From assembly GCA_007644065.1 (NCBI GenBank), contig VJWN01000011.1, positions 620,001-684,000 of the forward strand: DNA of 64,000 nucleotides. Direction: 5' to 3'. The first letter of the stretch is position 1. Every line of letters begins with the position of its first letter. Below the pieces are notes generated by a model, which saw nothing but the letters and a program-made list of their open reading frames with translations, did not search any database and was not told the origin of the DNA. This stretch comes from Margaritispora aquatica (lineage: Eukaryota > Ascomycota > Leotiomycetes > Helotiales > Discinellaceae). The position numbers and the translations under genes were made by a program. Shown here one piece after another: positions 35,793-47,271 of the stretch.

Positions 35793-35996
35793 TTAGAGAT
35801 ATTTGCATGTTTCTCGTGGGGATAAATAGGGTTTAGAGATGTTATCATTCCATTGAGTCAGGCATTTGACATGCTCGACGGCTGTGGCGGTCTGGCATTC
35901 TTTCACATGGCAGATGCAGAAGAAATGTATGTCTTGAGGGAGATCTGGATCATTAAGGTCAAGTGACCATGGTCCTTGGATTTCAAACACATTCTC
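35793..35996 (-). CDS. coding-like orphan tract, possible terminal exon or pseudogene
   Basis: The minus strand reads NPENVFEIQGPWSLDLNDP, then DLPQDIHFFCICHVKECQ, then further cysteines (HVKCLTQW, ETCKYL) to a stop at 35793. There is no in-frame ATG. A TGA lies a few codons upstream, with a possible CTGAG acceptor between them. The density of natural-looking residues and four to five cysteines suggests the end of a small, perhaps secreted, protein. I could not build upstream exons, and I recognise no family. Confidence 0.2.
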   Translation of the reverse strand, partial: ENVFEIQGPWSLDLNDPDLPQDIHFFCICHVKECQTATAVEHVKCLTQWNDNISKPYLSPRETCKYL

Positions 35997-37390
35997 AGGA
36001 TTTGAGGTGTGGTAGAGGTTTCATTTGGTCGCTTAATTCTTAATTTTTGTCGAGATGCGATATGCGGCGAGGAGGCAAAGTTGTCACTTCTAGGCCGCGG
36101 AAATCTGTCTGCTTCAAATCCAACCTACGGCTTTATCCATGAAAATATCTATCAATGGCACCAGACGTGTTTTTCGGAGATATCTTCTCTACTTTTAGTG
36201 ATGATAGCGGGGTAATTATCGAGATCTACAAGAAAAGATGGCAATGCGAAATTTTCAAGATGGTCGTTGACCTATATCTGATATATTGCGAATATATCAC
36301 AAGTCGCAATAGGAAGGTGTAGCTATCTACTGGCTCGCTTGACCATGGCTACCTGCAAAAACCTTAGTACCCTCACATATTGTATACAAATGCCTACCTA
36401 AGCCATTCACCGCACATATCTGTAGCTCTGTCCCAAATACTGTACCTCAGGGCGACATGCCCGGTTATCCAGAAACGGACTTCCACTCCCGCCTAAGTCA
36501 TCCCTCCAATCTTCCATCTCTCTTCTCACACATTAATTGCAGAGACAGACTTTCTAGGCCTGGGCGCTCATGCATGGCTACCTCCGTCCTCCCTCTGACC
36601 TTCCTGCAAAACGGGGTGGTGGCGAAATGATAGGTAGGGAAATTTTTGCATATCTTATTTGTTCTTTTGGACCTCTGCAGATGATAAGGCTGTGAGGTGG
36701 TCTGGTATTTGCGTACTTAGTGTTCGAGTAGCTCGGATCTGATTTGGCAATTTGGTTGAGGTGGGGTTTGTTCGTGTTCGTGGTTGAGGGAGTTTGTAAG
36801 CTACTTTGGAAATTGAGAGGGGATGAGATAGACGAGATTGGCAGATAGGTAAGTGGTATGAGTGATGGGAGGGAGAAGAAAGATAATGGTGGTGGCTCTT
36901 CTGAAGATAATGGTTTGGTTCTCTTTCTATCGACTCTGGTCGCTTCTGTTTGTATGTTACTATGCTCTCCAAACACTGGGGATGGGGGTTTAATGTCACG
37001 ATGTATTTTTCAATTTCGGCATAGATAGGTTCAGTTTACCTTGGTCAAAGAGGTTTAAGAACTGAGACTGTTATGCTTCTACTGGCCTTGGTTTGATAAT
37101 GGCAATAAAAGAGTGTACAAACTCCCCAGGCAAACAACGCACTGTAATGCTATAGACACCTATTCACTGCTGTACATCTGTCACTTAGCTTGAGTGAAGC
37201 CCTAAATCCCGAACTCAGACCCACAGCTAACGGAAAGTGCAATGTCAATGGACTACTACAGAGGGAGGCACGCCATCTTGTCACAGTGAGCTTCACTTAA
37301 ACTTTACCATTGAAGTTATATTTAGTTATATTATGAGGCTTCCTGGTATCATGGTATATGAGACGCAAACAAGAGGAGAAAACTCTCTCT

Positions 37391-37393
37391 GAC

Positions 37394-37431
<38 letters not shown>
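37391..37431. repeat. compound microsatellite (CT)n(CA)n
   Basis: About a dozen CT dinucleotides pass directly into about seven CA dinucleotides. Confidence 0.9.
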
Positions 37432-39229
37432 CATAAACAATATTTAAGTTAAGCTAGCTGTCTTCTGTCTATAAATTTCGAGTCTGAAGCATCAGAAAAG
37501 AATTCCATACCCTATATTGCACCTTCTAAGCACGAACCACACAATTATTCGAATTTCTTGTAAAAGGTACGCTGTGCCGGGTACCTACCTTTACAAGACC
37601 GCAATCAAGCATCAACCTCGTCATCGATAACAGTCGTGTCTTTGTTCTTCTGTCATCAGTCTTTTTGTCTGTCTGTTTGCTTATTTGTTTATTTGTTTAT
37701 AATATCTCTGTTAAGTGAAATGAGGTAAGTGGAAAGGGGAAGCGAAAACGCGACTGGGTTTATGCTTGTGAAGCGAGGAGAGGAAGCGAGCTAAGGGGGT
37801 AGCGTGAAAAGACAGCGCATCAACTCTATTCTCTGCGCCTCTTCCATGTCATCTTGGATAATACTCCGATTAATATTGTGCTATGTTCGGTTGGTTTACC
37901 CGTTGATCGTTTGTTGTATTGACGCCATGCGGTGAACAGTAGCCGGCAAACGGCAAGTTGCAAACAGTGACGGTCAACTAAATGGTGGGGTTGTTAATTG
38001 CGGCGACCGAACGGACGGAATGGTAAGGGCAGTGATGGTGGTGATGATGATCGTCTGAGTGGATACGGTATGCGATCGCACCGTTTTGCGGAGGGCATTG
38101 TTGTTGTCAGTGACGTGATGGTAAGCGAGATGAGTTTTAGGCTTGCTGGGAGCGGTCAGTATTTATTTAGGCAATTTTTAAATGAGGCCGTGAGAATGGA
38201 GTAGGTCGGGAAGAAAATGTGACTGTGGTACGTCGGTGCTATAGGAGAGAGGGTATATGTGATGTGTCAAGTACGAGCAAAGTGAAAGTCTTTCTTCCTT
38301 GATGAGGCAGCTTCTATTCTACAAGAGCGCCTACTCTCCTTATGGGGGTGTAGAGGAGGTGAGGTAAGTTGAGATAAAGTAGGCAAGGTTCTGTACTTTG
38401 TTGTCACTTGAGCTCGTCGAAAGTTAGCACATCGATCTCATTAATCTAGTGAGCTTAACACAATTGAGCAGCGATGTGCGGCATACGTGGTATTAGGTGA
38501 GGCCGGCTTTGCAGATCTTGCCTTAAGATCTATAATGATTGCGAAGTGCTGAGTTATATTTGAAGAACCCATCTTGGTTTGGATACGTTCTCCTTATTCT
38601 TATCTAGATGTCAGAGTCTCGCTTGAGAGGAGAGGTTGAGAGGGTGTTGGTGATGGCTACAACAGGTTGGGAATTATCGGTAAGGATATGGCTAATTGTT
38701 ATGCCGACAATTTCTCGTCGATAATAGCGATGATATGGCGAAATTCGAATTTAAATTGGCAATTGAAAACACAAGATAAGGAAGTGAAAGCAAGGAGCTT
38801 CAATTTATTATCTATCCATTTGTTTAGTAGACTGCTACTATTTTGCTGAGTCGGATTACACATGTCACTCGAAGCCTGAATCACTAACAATAAAAATGAT
38901 TATAACTCAAAGCATGAAAGGAAAAGAACAATTAGATAGCACCCATCGAGATGAATCTCGCTTCGGAGGATAATGTAGTCGTCGTAGGATATCTGCAGGT
39001 GAGTATCGATTTTGAGAGGACACACGGAAAACAAATACCTGCACAGTACTACGGGAAGACAATCGTGATAAAAAGGATAAGGTTTTTTTCCCCATAACCA
39101 ATGTAGAAAGTATCTACGAACTTGATTGTTATTCATTGAGTCTCACAAGTTTCCAGTCTTCTACACCGAAGGAAGACGAGACCTGATTGAGGAATGAATA
39201 GAATCTCAGCCCAACGCTCCGCCATCCCC

Positions 39230-40562
39230 TCAGTTATACCACATAATATTCGCAGGTCCACCCGATAGCCCCAGATGCGCAACAGGAGCAGCAGAAGTGC
39301 CATTGCACTTCGTTGTCATCTTCCATACTTCCAAGAAGTTCGACCCGCTATCAGTCATACCAAAGAACTCCTCGCTAAAGCCTGCAGGGCTCACAGCATT
39401 CGCTGAGCCTCCGCTGTTCGTGGTTGGGGTGAGGAACAGCTGCGAAATGATAGCACCAGTGGGAGAGAGCGAGAATGCTGAGACATAGCCGGGTATTCCG
39501 ACTGTTCTGGAGCGGGTGGCAGCGAGGAGGTACTTTGGAGATGTTGAGTTTCCACTTGGGTTGGAGAACAGCACTTCGCCTGCCCAGTAGGATGACGTGT
39601 TCGTGAAGCCTGTGGTATGTGAGTCAAGTATGAATGTGAAGGGGCGAATCGAGTTTACCAGCTGGGAGGAGAGAGTAGGTGACGTTTGTGAATGTCAATT
39701 CTCCTGTGGTTTGATCACGGCTGTAGGCTGCAATGGAATTGGCCTCTTCATAGTCAACATAGACCCAGTCTCCACCTGGATGCACTGCCAAGTGGCGTGG
39801 GTTAGATCCTGAAGCTGCAGCGAGGTATTGAACTTCTTCGATTGTTCCTTGCTCGATGTCGTATGAGTGTACCCTAGGATATTGTGTTAGAACTCGAGCT
39901 ACTTCTGCTCCTTTGTCAAGCGACGTACCAGACTGCGTTTCCAATATCATCTGCAGAATAGAGGAACTTGTTGTCAGCCGACAAGCCGGTTCCATGAACA
40001 CCACCTTTGCTGTTGTAAGTGGCATTTGAGAAAGTTGATTGAAGTGTTCCGGCATCATCGACAGAGATGGCAAGAGTCGGACAGCCACTTCCGTATGATA
40101 TCCCAAACACAGTGTAAGGGGAGACTGTCAAGACAGAAATAAAGTTTGCGTTGTTGCCTATTATAAATCAGCGTAATATATATTAAGGAGCGAAGAATTG
40201 CAATACAGGATGAAGACAAGCTGACATTTCTTTGATAAGTAAGTCCAAGATCATCAGTAATTGAATAGCTTTGGAAGAACCCAGTAGTTCCAACATAGAG
40301 ATTCTTCTTTCGTGCCTAGAGTACATGGTCAGATGTATATTCTTATTTTTGTCTAGAAGACACTTACGTCGAGAGAGATCCATTTCTGACCAGAGGTAGC
40401 CTTTGTGGTGATGTTGTTGACAATGCTAAGGGACGAAGTCGACTCATCAAACTCAACGCCAACAATAGTAGACCCAGCGAAGAAACCGGCATAGAAGTAA
40501 TGTTTATCAGCCAAAACTGGCATGACACTTGCAGCCAAGGAAAGAATTGACGAGGAACGCAT
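39230..40562 (-). CDS. secreted beta-propeller lactonase, carboxymuconate-cyclase-like
   Basis: The exons are 40562-40368, 40315-40207, 40157-39929, 39873-39659 and 39609-39230, giving 375 aa with all phases consistent. A signal peptide is likely (MRSSSILSLAASVMPVLA, cleavage before DKHY). The body has the 7-bladed lactonase pattern: YFYAGFFAGSTIVGVEFD, KNLYVGTTGFF, GGVHGTGLSADNKFLYSAD, NPRHLAVHPGGDWVYVDYE and YLLAATRSR. Several N-glycosylation sequons are present. Known for the family: 3-carboxy-cis,cis-muconate lactonising enzymes act in fungal aromatic (protocatechuate) degradation, while 6-phosphogluconolactonases share the fold. The predicted secretion and lack of other beta-ketoadipate genes nearby make the exact substrate uncertain. 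Confidence 0.85.
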
Positions 40563-41616
40563 TTTGAACGAAAGACTGGATGAACTGCTTGAAAGATACC
40601 GAATCTAGCTGGAAACAAGAAACATATATACTTAGTTTCGAAACACTTGAATCGACGTCGAGAATTGCCAGCAAAAAACTCGACTGCCGCCACGCGTATG
40701 AATGAAGCTCAAACTCAGAGTCGGATAATTTCAGGAGACTGTGGATGCCAATCTAGGACACTGTCCGCTTGAAGCTCTTTGCTTGTGAATTTAACCTTAC
40801 TCGTACCCCTTGCTCTCAACCGCTGCTAGGGATGTATTGCGTATTCTCGTTCCCCGCAATGCTTAATATACCTCTGAAGTCTTGTCAGACCTGACAAAGA
40901 TTCGAGATATGTTTACGACCCATCTAGTAACCAACGACATCCGAATCTCGAAAATTATTGAAATAAGCGGCCATATGAGAAATTGAAATGCCAACTACTT
41001 ATATTCTTCATTAATCCGAAGAAAGTGTATATAGATTCTTTCTTGGTTTCGATGCAAATTACCATGCCCAATGTCTTCGAATTCCTGTAGATCACGGGCG
41101 ACGAGTAAAGATCCCTCACTCTGGTTGTTGATTCGCTGGCACAATGTCGATATTGGACCAGCATATCACATGTGGGTAAGGTTATACGTAAGCATACCAT
41201 CTCCATAACCCTATATTTGCGACTCTCAATACTCCATGAGCAACAAACTTATCAATCGACCGCGTCATTAAGTCGGATTGAAAATATAGGGTTTCTGATT
41301 TGTGTCTTGAAAGTATAAATGGGGATTTCGTTCACAAAGCTACAATCACGAGACGCCAAGGCCGAGTTGGAATCTCACCACGTGATCTTGACCACATGAC
41401 TTAGGAATCTGCCTCGCGCCAACTACCAGCCACCTCAGCCAGCACCCAGCCCTCCTCCGTGACCGCGTTCCACTTAGTGCCAACTTGCTTTGAACCACTG
41501 GTTGAAGTATCATGCATTCAAGCACGTACTGCCACGCTATGCAATAGCTGTGATATATCTTACTACTGAAGAGGTTTGTGAGCTTTTCATTCTTCCCCAT
41601 TACCATCTATTCCAGC
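40563..41616. promoter_or_regulatory. divergent intergenic region, lactonase / GIY-YIG gene
   Basis: This 1.05-kb region between divergent genes shows no gene. A CACGTG E-box lies at 41379-41384, about 230 bp before the GIY-YIG start. The lactonase side is A/T-rich. Confidence 0.5.
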
Positions 41617-42882
41617 ATGCCTTTCATACCAGGAACTCCCGAGTCTCTCCTCGCACGATCAGACTCCAAGAATCCAGCCTCAACATGCAGAGGCCTCACA
41701 TCGAACGGCCTGCCATGTAGACGGGCACTTTCGAAATCCGCGCAATCGAGTCCAATGCCGAGTCCTCGAAAAGGTCATAATCCGGCGCTTAGTCCAGCAA
41801 TCACTCCGGAGTCATATTGCTGGCAGCATAAAGAACAACATGACGCAAGCGTGAGCGCGACGCCGAGTAGACAATCCCAATTTACAGTCAAGGGAAGGAC
41901 GAGTGTCGATACATTAATAGAACGGTTGAACTTGCTAGAGGTGGAGCAGAAGAACGAAAGGAAACATAAGCGCAAACCAGTTGCTGAGCATGAAGAGAAA
42001 CCCCAAAGAGTGGAGGAGAGTAGACATCGTCCCGAAAGAAGGAAATCAAGACCGCAGAAGAAGAGCAACTCTCTTTTCTTGTGCTGCTTCGGAGACACGG
42101 ATCAGGGAAGAAGACCACCAAGGCCAGCAGACAGTGCGCAGAATGGACGGATAAATAGACCCTCACCAGAGAGACGCTCGAAATTGCCATCCAATGCTCA
42201 AACGAAACAAAGTCTGCGACCACCAATTCACCGCGATCCTCTCTCTCAAACTGGCGAACTTCTCGCACTCATTCCACCGCACGCTACCCCGCAAACAACT
42301 GCCCTCTTGCTGGCTGAGTTAGCAAAGCCAGTCTCAAATAACGATGAAGAGGGGTACATCTACATGTTTTGGCTGACACCGGAGTCTCTCCCATCGGAGC
42401 CCGCTACAGAGGCGGCATCGTCACTCCTCTCACCACCTTCTCGACCCCGAGCCCCGGGGGGCAGACGTACGTCTGAAGTCATTAGCTCTTTTGCAACTGC
42501 AAATTCAACTACTACTGACAAGAAAACAATTCTCTTCAAGATTGGCCGGGCAGCAAATGTTCAGAGGCGACTAAACCAGTGGACACGACAATGCGGCTAC
42601 AACCTTTCACTCATCAGATATTATCCATACCAGCAGTCAACATTACAAACACCCACTAATGCACCAGGCACTCCGAGAAAGGTGCCAAATGTACATAAAG
42701 TAGAGCGATTGATACATATCGAGCTGAATGCGAGCCGTTTGCAAGGTAAGGAGAAGTGCGATGCTTGTGGTAAAGAGCATAGAGAATGGTTTGAGGTTGA
42801 GGCTGGTAGGGAAGCTGTTAGAGCTGTGGATGAGGTTATCAGGCGTTGGACTGACTGGGCTGAGAGAAGTGCCGGGAAATAG
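41617..42882 (+). CDS. T5orf172/GIY-YIG nuclease-fold protein (Mug113-like)
   Basis: A single exon of 421 aa begins at the ATG at 41617 (MPFIPGTPESLLARSDSK); the frame upstream of it has only a GTG. Residues 20-80 include STCRGLTSNGLPCRRAL and SYCWQHK, a Cys/His pattern suggesting a small zinc-binding unit. A basic disordered middle follows. From about residue 246 comes the GIY-YIG-like core: GYIYMFWLTPE, then FKIGRAANVQRRLNQWTRQC at about 307, then KVERLIHIELNASR, CDACGKEHREWFEV and a final helix. Known for the family: the domain occurs in phage T5 Orf172 and fission-yeast Mug113; the biochemical activity of fungal members is not established. The gene is intronless, unlike most of its neighbours. 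Confidence 0.88.
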   Translation: MPFIPGTPESLLARSDSKNPASTCRGLTSNGLPCRRALSKSAQSSPMPSPRKGHNPALSPAITPESYCWQHKEQHDASVSATPSRQSQFTVKGRTSVDTLIERLNLLEVEQKNERKHKRKPVAEHEEKPQRVEESRHRPERRKSRPQKKSNSLFLCCFGDTDQGRRPPRPADSAQNGRINRPSPERRSKLPSNAQTKQSLRPPIHRDPLSQTGELLALIPPHATPQTTALLLAELAKPVSNNDEEGYIYMFWLTPESLPSEPATEAASSLLSPPSRPRAPGGRRTSEVISSFATANSTTTDKKTILFKIGRAANVQRRLNQWTRQCGYNLSLIRYYPYQQSTLQTPTNAPGTPRKVPNVHKVERLIHIELNASRLQGKEKCDACGKEHREWFEVEAGREAVRAVDEVIRRWTDWAERSAGK

Positions 42883-43487
42883 ACAAGAGGAACCTGATGA
42901 AATAATAACAATGAATATGATGATATCTCCAGAGAGTGACTTGACTTTATTTCGGCGGGTATGTGTATTGGAGACGCACCATTTCTTTGTCCTTGTTTGA
43001 CTGGCGATCTAAAACAAAGCCCATCGGTTCATCCACATAGGCTTGACGCTCTGGCTGTTGTCGACATGAAGAGCAAGTTGCTTAAATATGGTATCAATCC
43101 ATGCTGTATCAAGGTCAGTATGTTTAGATGGCATTCAGTATCTAGGTTTATATTGCATGAGAGACGAGTTTGTTGGGTTGTTTCCAAACAGGCCTACGAG
43201 TTATTGGCGTTCACATAGCGCTTATTTTTGCCAGTGATGGTGAATTTTATGTGCAATATGCATGTGAGAATGAATTTTCGCGAGTAGGATTATTTAACTT
43301 ATTGCAAGCCAAGTATTCGAGTCGCCCTCTCTACACAAACCTCCAACCAATCCATTTGTATAACAAACCACCAGTTTTGAACAACTCCACCTTGGGAAGC
43401 TAGTGGTCTGAACAGCCTTTACATCAAACCCTGACCCTAACTCGCCTCGGAAATCTATCAATACCATTCTCAATTGCTCTGGTCAAA
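42883..43487. other. intergenic, no gene seen
   Basis: This is the 3' UTR of the GIY-YIG gene and the promoter of the next gene. Short open frames here are not protein-like. Confidence 0.5.
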
Positions 43488-44805
43488 ATGGCGCGCAGCC
43501 TCGCCGCGAATCTCGAGCAAGCAGCATCACAGGGACGACGTCTGAGCCGCAGGCTGAGGTTCGATGGCGGCAAGGTCTCTACGCAATTTGTGCGCATGAG
43601 CAATGAACAAGTCATCGATGCGTTCACAAAGAACATCATCTTGCACAAGTGTAAGATCGTACGGGGCAAATTGCGAAACGTCGAGTTATACGACTGCAAC
43701 CTCAAGTCAGCTGAACTCTGGAACTGTCGTCTTTTCAACTGTGCTCTCCTCGACTGCTCTTTGAACCAATGCGAAGCGTATACTCCACTACAAACAGATA
43801 CACGCTTCCACAACTCGGATCTTATTCATGAGCACCGAGGCTTGAAAATGCTTCCCCTGGAGATCCGTCGCATAATATATGGCCTCACCATGGAAGACAA
43901 ACTGATATTAGGTCAGCGTTTCTTGGAGGCACTTCGAGGTGATCGAGATCTGCACAGCGAATATATGGACGAGTTTAATCGCACTCAAGTAATGTCAGCG
44001 GCTATCGGTCTTGGTGGCCAGTTCATGGACATGAGTACGCTAGTTAAAACTTCTCGAACTGCAGCGGATCAAATTCGCAACTTGCAGATATTGTGAGCAT
44101 TTTTCTTTCAGTAGAGATGATGAGAACCATTTGCACACACTCTAACGGATTCAAAAATAGCAATTGTGACTTCTCCCATCCACTCTTGGTCATCGACCTG
44201 TTTGACGAGACCTGCCAGCTCACAGATGTGACTTTGAGATTCAGCAGCTATCACATGAGCAAGGTTGTTCAAGGGTGAGTATGCTTCACGTTTTTTCTTC
44301 TAACACTCACTAACCTTAATCTGAGACGTGGTATTCACTGCTGGCTCCTTCCATTCCTCCAGAAATGCCGATATCTCAAGAGGCTTCGATTCAGTTGCGT
44401 CGACATGCGATTTCAAAGCCCAACCAACTCGATATACGAGCCAGCTTATATAGCAAGCTTCATCACACCATATTTTGCATCTGGAACTAATTTTAGCTCT
44501 CGCAATCTTCCAGGCGCAAGAAAGCAGTGGGAGGTAAGAATACTCTCCTATCTATTACCACATCGATGCTGAGGTTAGGGGAATCAGAATACAAGCATTA
44601 GAATATTTCGTTGGGTGTTCGGATTGTGGTTTATTGTTGATTGCGTGCGCTAATCTTCTTACAGTGGAAAGCTCTAGCAGATGAATATCTAGAACTTCGA
44701 ACTATGTTTCTCACCAGTGGAGACAAGTTGTCGTCTGCTTACGATTGGCATGAACTTCCCCACCAGATCGTACTGACAGGTATTATGCCTGCCAGAATAT
44801 ATTGA
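43488..44805 (+). CDS. uncharacterised protein, F-box-like fungal family
   Basis: The exons are 43488-44092, 44161-44274, 44326-44533 and 44665-44805, giving 355 aa. Intron 2 joins GTGAGT to an unusual CTGAG acceptor. That choice restores VVQGRGIHCWLLPFLQKCRY and keeps frame into exons 3 and 4. The more pyrimidine-rich CCAG acceptor 37 bp downstream would shift frame into a stop. The N-terminal half has short repeats around VELYDCNLKSAELWNCRLFN, a pentapeptide-like or strand-repeat pattern. LKMLPLEIRRIIYGLTMED resembles the start of an F-box. The remainder resembles the leucine-rich C-terminal halves of fungal F-box-type proteins. No function can be assigned. Confidence 0.68.
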
Positions 44806-45416
44806 CTGCTGTGGTCATCGGCCGACGGGTGATAGATTTTGTGCTACTTTCTTCACAGAAGATCGTGGGCAAAGGCGTTGTTGCCCGCTGGATTAGCATG
44901 AAGCCTGTGGTATTGACTCCTTCAGCCACAGATCTCTGAATATCGACTAAGATTGCAGATGAGAAATACAGGACTAACCTCATCCTAGTCCCATTCGCAA
45001 TCTATCCTAAATAGCAGACGTGATCCGAATTTAAGCATGTTCTTTTCCTCGTAAAATTTTGCCGAGAATGCGAAAATAGATCAAGTATTTTTCTACCAGG
45101 TCATTCATCATCACACACGCCAATGTGAGCATTTAAATTGACTTTATAATTCTATCCTTGATAGAAATAAAGACCTCAGCCCCATTGAAAAAACCGTCCG
45201 GCTTACCTCGATGTGGAAAAAACCCGCCCTAATACCTCGGTATCGTATTGACATTTAAGCGAGAAAGAACCCTAGCAAGATCAACATAACTTTATCTCCG
45301 CAGCAGGGGTATTGAGACCGAGGATTGCGGGGCAATTTGAGGTACTGAAATACATCATCTCGATACTTCGGTCTTGACGGGTGTATGAATGCAATTGTTG
45401 CGGGAAACAATTCACG
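44806..45416. other. intergenic, no gene seen
   Basis: No coding signal was found. It should contain the promoter of the methyltransferase gene. Confidence 0.45.
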
Positions 45417-47035
45417 ATGGCGCCAAATATCGAAAACGATGTAGTATCAGAAGCGAGTGTAACATTAACCCAAGCAACAGGAACAGCACCAGCACAGCCC
45501 ATACATCCCTCCACAGTCCCTGATAATACCGAAGCTGACCTCGAGACTGACAATGCCGAAGACTACGACACCTCAATGACCGTACACATCTCCACCCTAG
45601 CACAATCCGCGAACAAAAGTAGCTGAACATCTATCTACAGGTCGATAGCAACGACGACGACTCAAGCGTGGGAGGGCTGACGATCCCGTTGGTGCGCCGT
45701 GTGCTTGTCCTTGACAGCGCTTGCTGACAGGCTCGGCAGACGTTCCACGGCTTCGGTCCGATCGAGTGTGTATGATTATGTGGAGGAGAATGGGAGAACG
45801 TATCATCGCTATAAGGAGGGTAGTGAGTTTTATGAAATGAGAGTTGTGGAGTGAGTGAAAAGCACGCTGATGATATTTCGACAGGTTATGTTATGCCGAA
45901 TGATGAGGTGAGTGATGTTGTTATATTGGATAAGAATGAAGATACTAATTAGATTGAATAGATTGAGCAGAATAGACTTGGTAACAGCGGCAAAGTATGA
46001 TTAGATTGAGAGGGAGCTGACAATGTCTTAGATATGCAACACTATCTCTGGTATATGACTTTGCAGGACAAGTTGTTTCTTGCACCTATCACAGAAAATC
46101 CTAAACATGCTTTGGACATAGGTACGCTTTCCACATCGGAGCAAGTGCAACTTCGCTATTTTGTGCTTAGACATCAAGTAATCGCAATCTCTGCTAACTA
46201 GATACAGGCACCGGGACAGGTATTTGGGCAATTGACTTTGGTATGATCTCTGTCCTCCTATGTAATCGATATGCTAACTGTCTCCCAAGCGACAAAGTAT
46301 CCATCAGCCCAAGTGATTGGAAGTGACTTGAGCCCCATCCAGCCAGACTAGTGAGTTGATTGTGCCCCGTCATCTCAGATCTAACAGCATCAGCATACCA
46401 CCAAATTGCAACTTCGAAGTCGAAGACGTAGAAGATGAATGGACCTATAGTCAGCGCTTCGACCTGATCCACGGCCGCCTTATGATATCCTGCTTTAAAG
46501 ACCCTCGCGTCGTGATCGCCCAAGCCTTTGCGCATCTCGCTCCTGGGGGCTATCTCGAGATGCAGGACGCTGATTTTCCCATGAAGTCTCCTGACAATAC
46601 GCTTGCCGGCACCGCTCTCTGGCAGTGGAACATGCATATCGTTGATGGTGCCGCTAAAGCCGGCCGGCCCTGGACCAGAGTGAAGGAGTACAAGGGCTGG
46701 ATGGAGGAGATTGGCTTTGTTGATGTTGAAGAAAAAGTGCTTGTCTGGCCGGTCAATACTTGGCCCAAGAATAAGCATTTGAAGAAACTGGGCTTGTGGT
46801 TCCAGCATGACTTGATCGAGGGATTGAACTCCACGAGAGCGGTGTTGACGAGGGGCTTGGGCTGGGAGAATGAGAAGGTCGAGGCTTTCTTCGAGGAAGT
46901 GAGGGGGGATATTCGGAATAAGAAAATTCATGCTTATGCTGCAATGTCAGTATTCGAGCTTGATGTTGAAACTGTGCTCACTAACTTTTTGACAGGCATA
47001 TCACTTATGGACGTAAGCCCCCTGTGACAGCCTAA
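45417..47035 (+). CDS. LaeA-like / TAM-domain SAM-dependent methyltransferase
   Basis: Ten exons: 45417-45581, 45641-45687, 45731-45819, 45885-45907, 45962-45980, 46032-46121, 46208-46240, 46290-46350, 46394-46945 and 46996-47035, giving 372 aa. Exons 4 and 5 are only 23 and 19 bp. The acidic N-terminus leads into SVYDYVEENGRTYHRYKEG and YVMPNDEIEQNRLDMQHYLW, hallmarks of this fungal family. SAM motif I is ALDIGTGTGIWAIDFA; AQVIGSDLSPIQP and FDLIHGRLM follow. GGYLEMQDADFP precedes the C-terminal helices. Known for the family: LaeA-type proteins regulate secondary metabolism, while others are pathway methyltransferases. The 43-bp intron 2 (45688-45730) is the least certain junction. The gene is convergent with the Zn2Cys6 gene, with 236 bp between stops. 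Confidence 0.87.
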
Positions 47036-47271
47036 TGATGAATTGGATAGCCGTGATTCCTATCTAGATACCAAGACGTATTGGCTGCTTCACAGGTAGA
47101 GCATGCCATGTCTATGCACTGACCCGCTGAGAGCGTAGAGAAATTGTGTGGCCGAGAGATCAAGATTTCCTTCCAGTCATTAGAAGTTAGAGCGAAGTTG
47201 AGGTTTCGATACCGGTTGTCTTCCCAACTAGTCATCTTGAAGATACTTAATATAGTGACCTCCAGATCGGC

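Larger units (their letters stand above)
31008..39229. other. 8.2-kb gene desert
   Basis: No gene can be supported. Most open frames lack an ATG, are short and overlap others. A few tracts have protein-like composition with in-frame stops around them (for example minus strand 35069-35275 and 35793-35996). A (CT)n(CA)n microsatellite lies at 37391-37431. The rest could be long UTRs, non-coding RNA or decayed sequence. Confidence 0.5.

Noticed and set aside
39230..40562. Assignment to a beta-ketoadipate degradation cluster
   Set aside because: No other pathway genes are nearby and the protein has a signal peptide, so only the fold-level call is kept.
44264..44362. Non-canonical GTTGTT donor or frameshift in the unknown gene at 43.5-44.8 kb
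   Set aside because: A canonical GTGAGT donor with a CTGAG acceptor restores the frame, so no pseudogene or unusual splice donor is needed.
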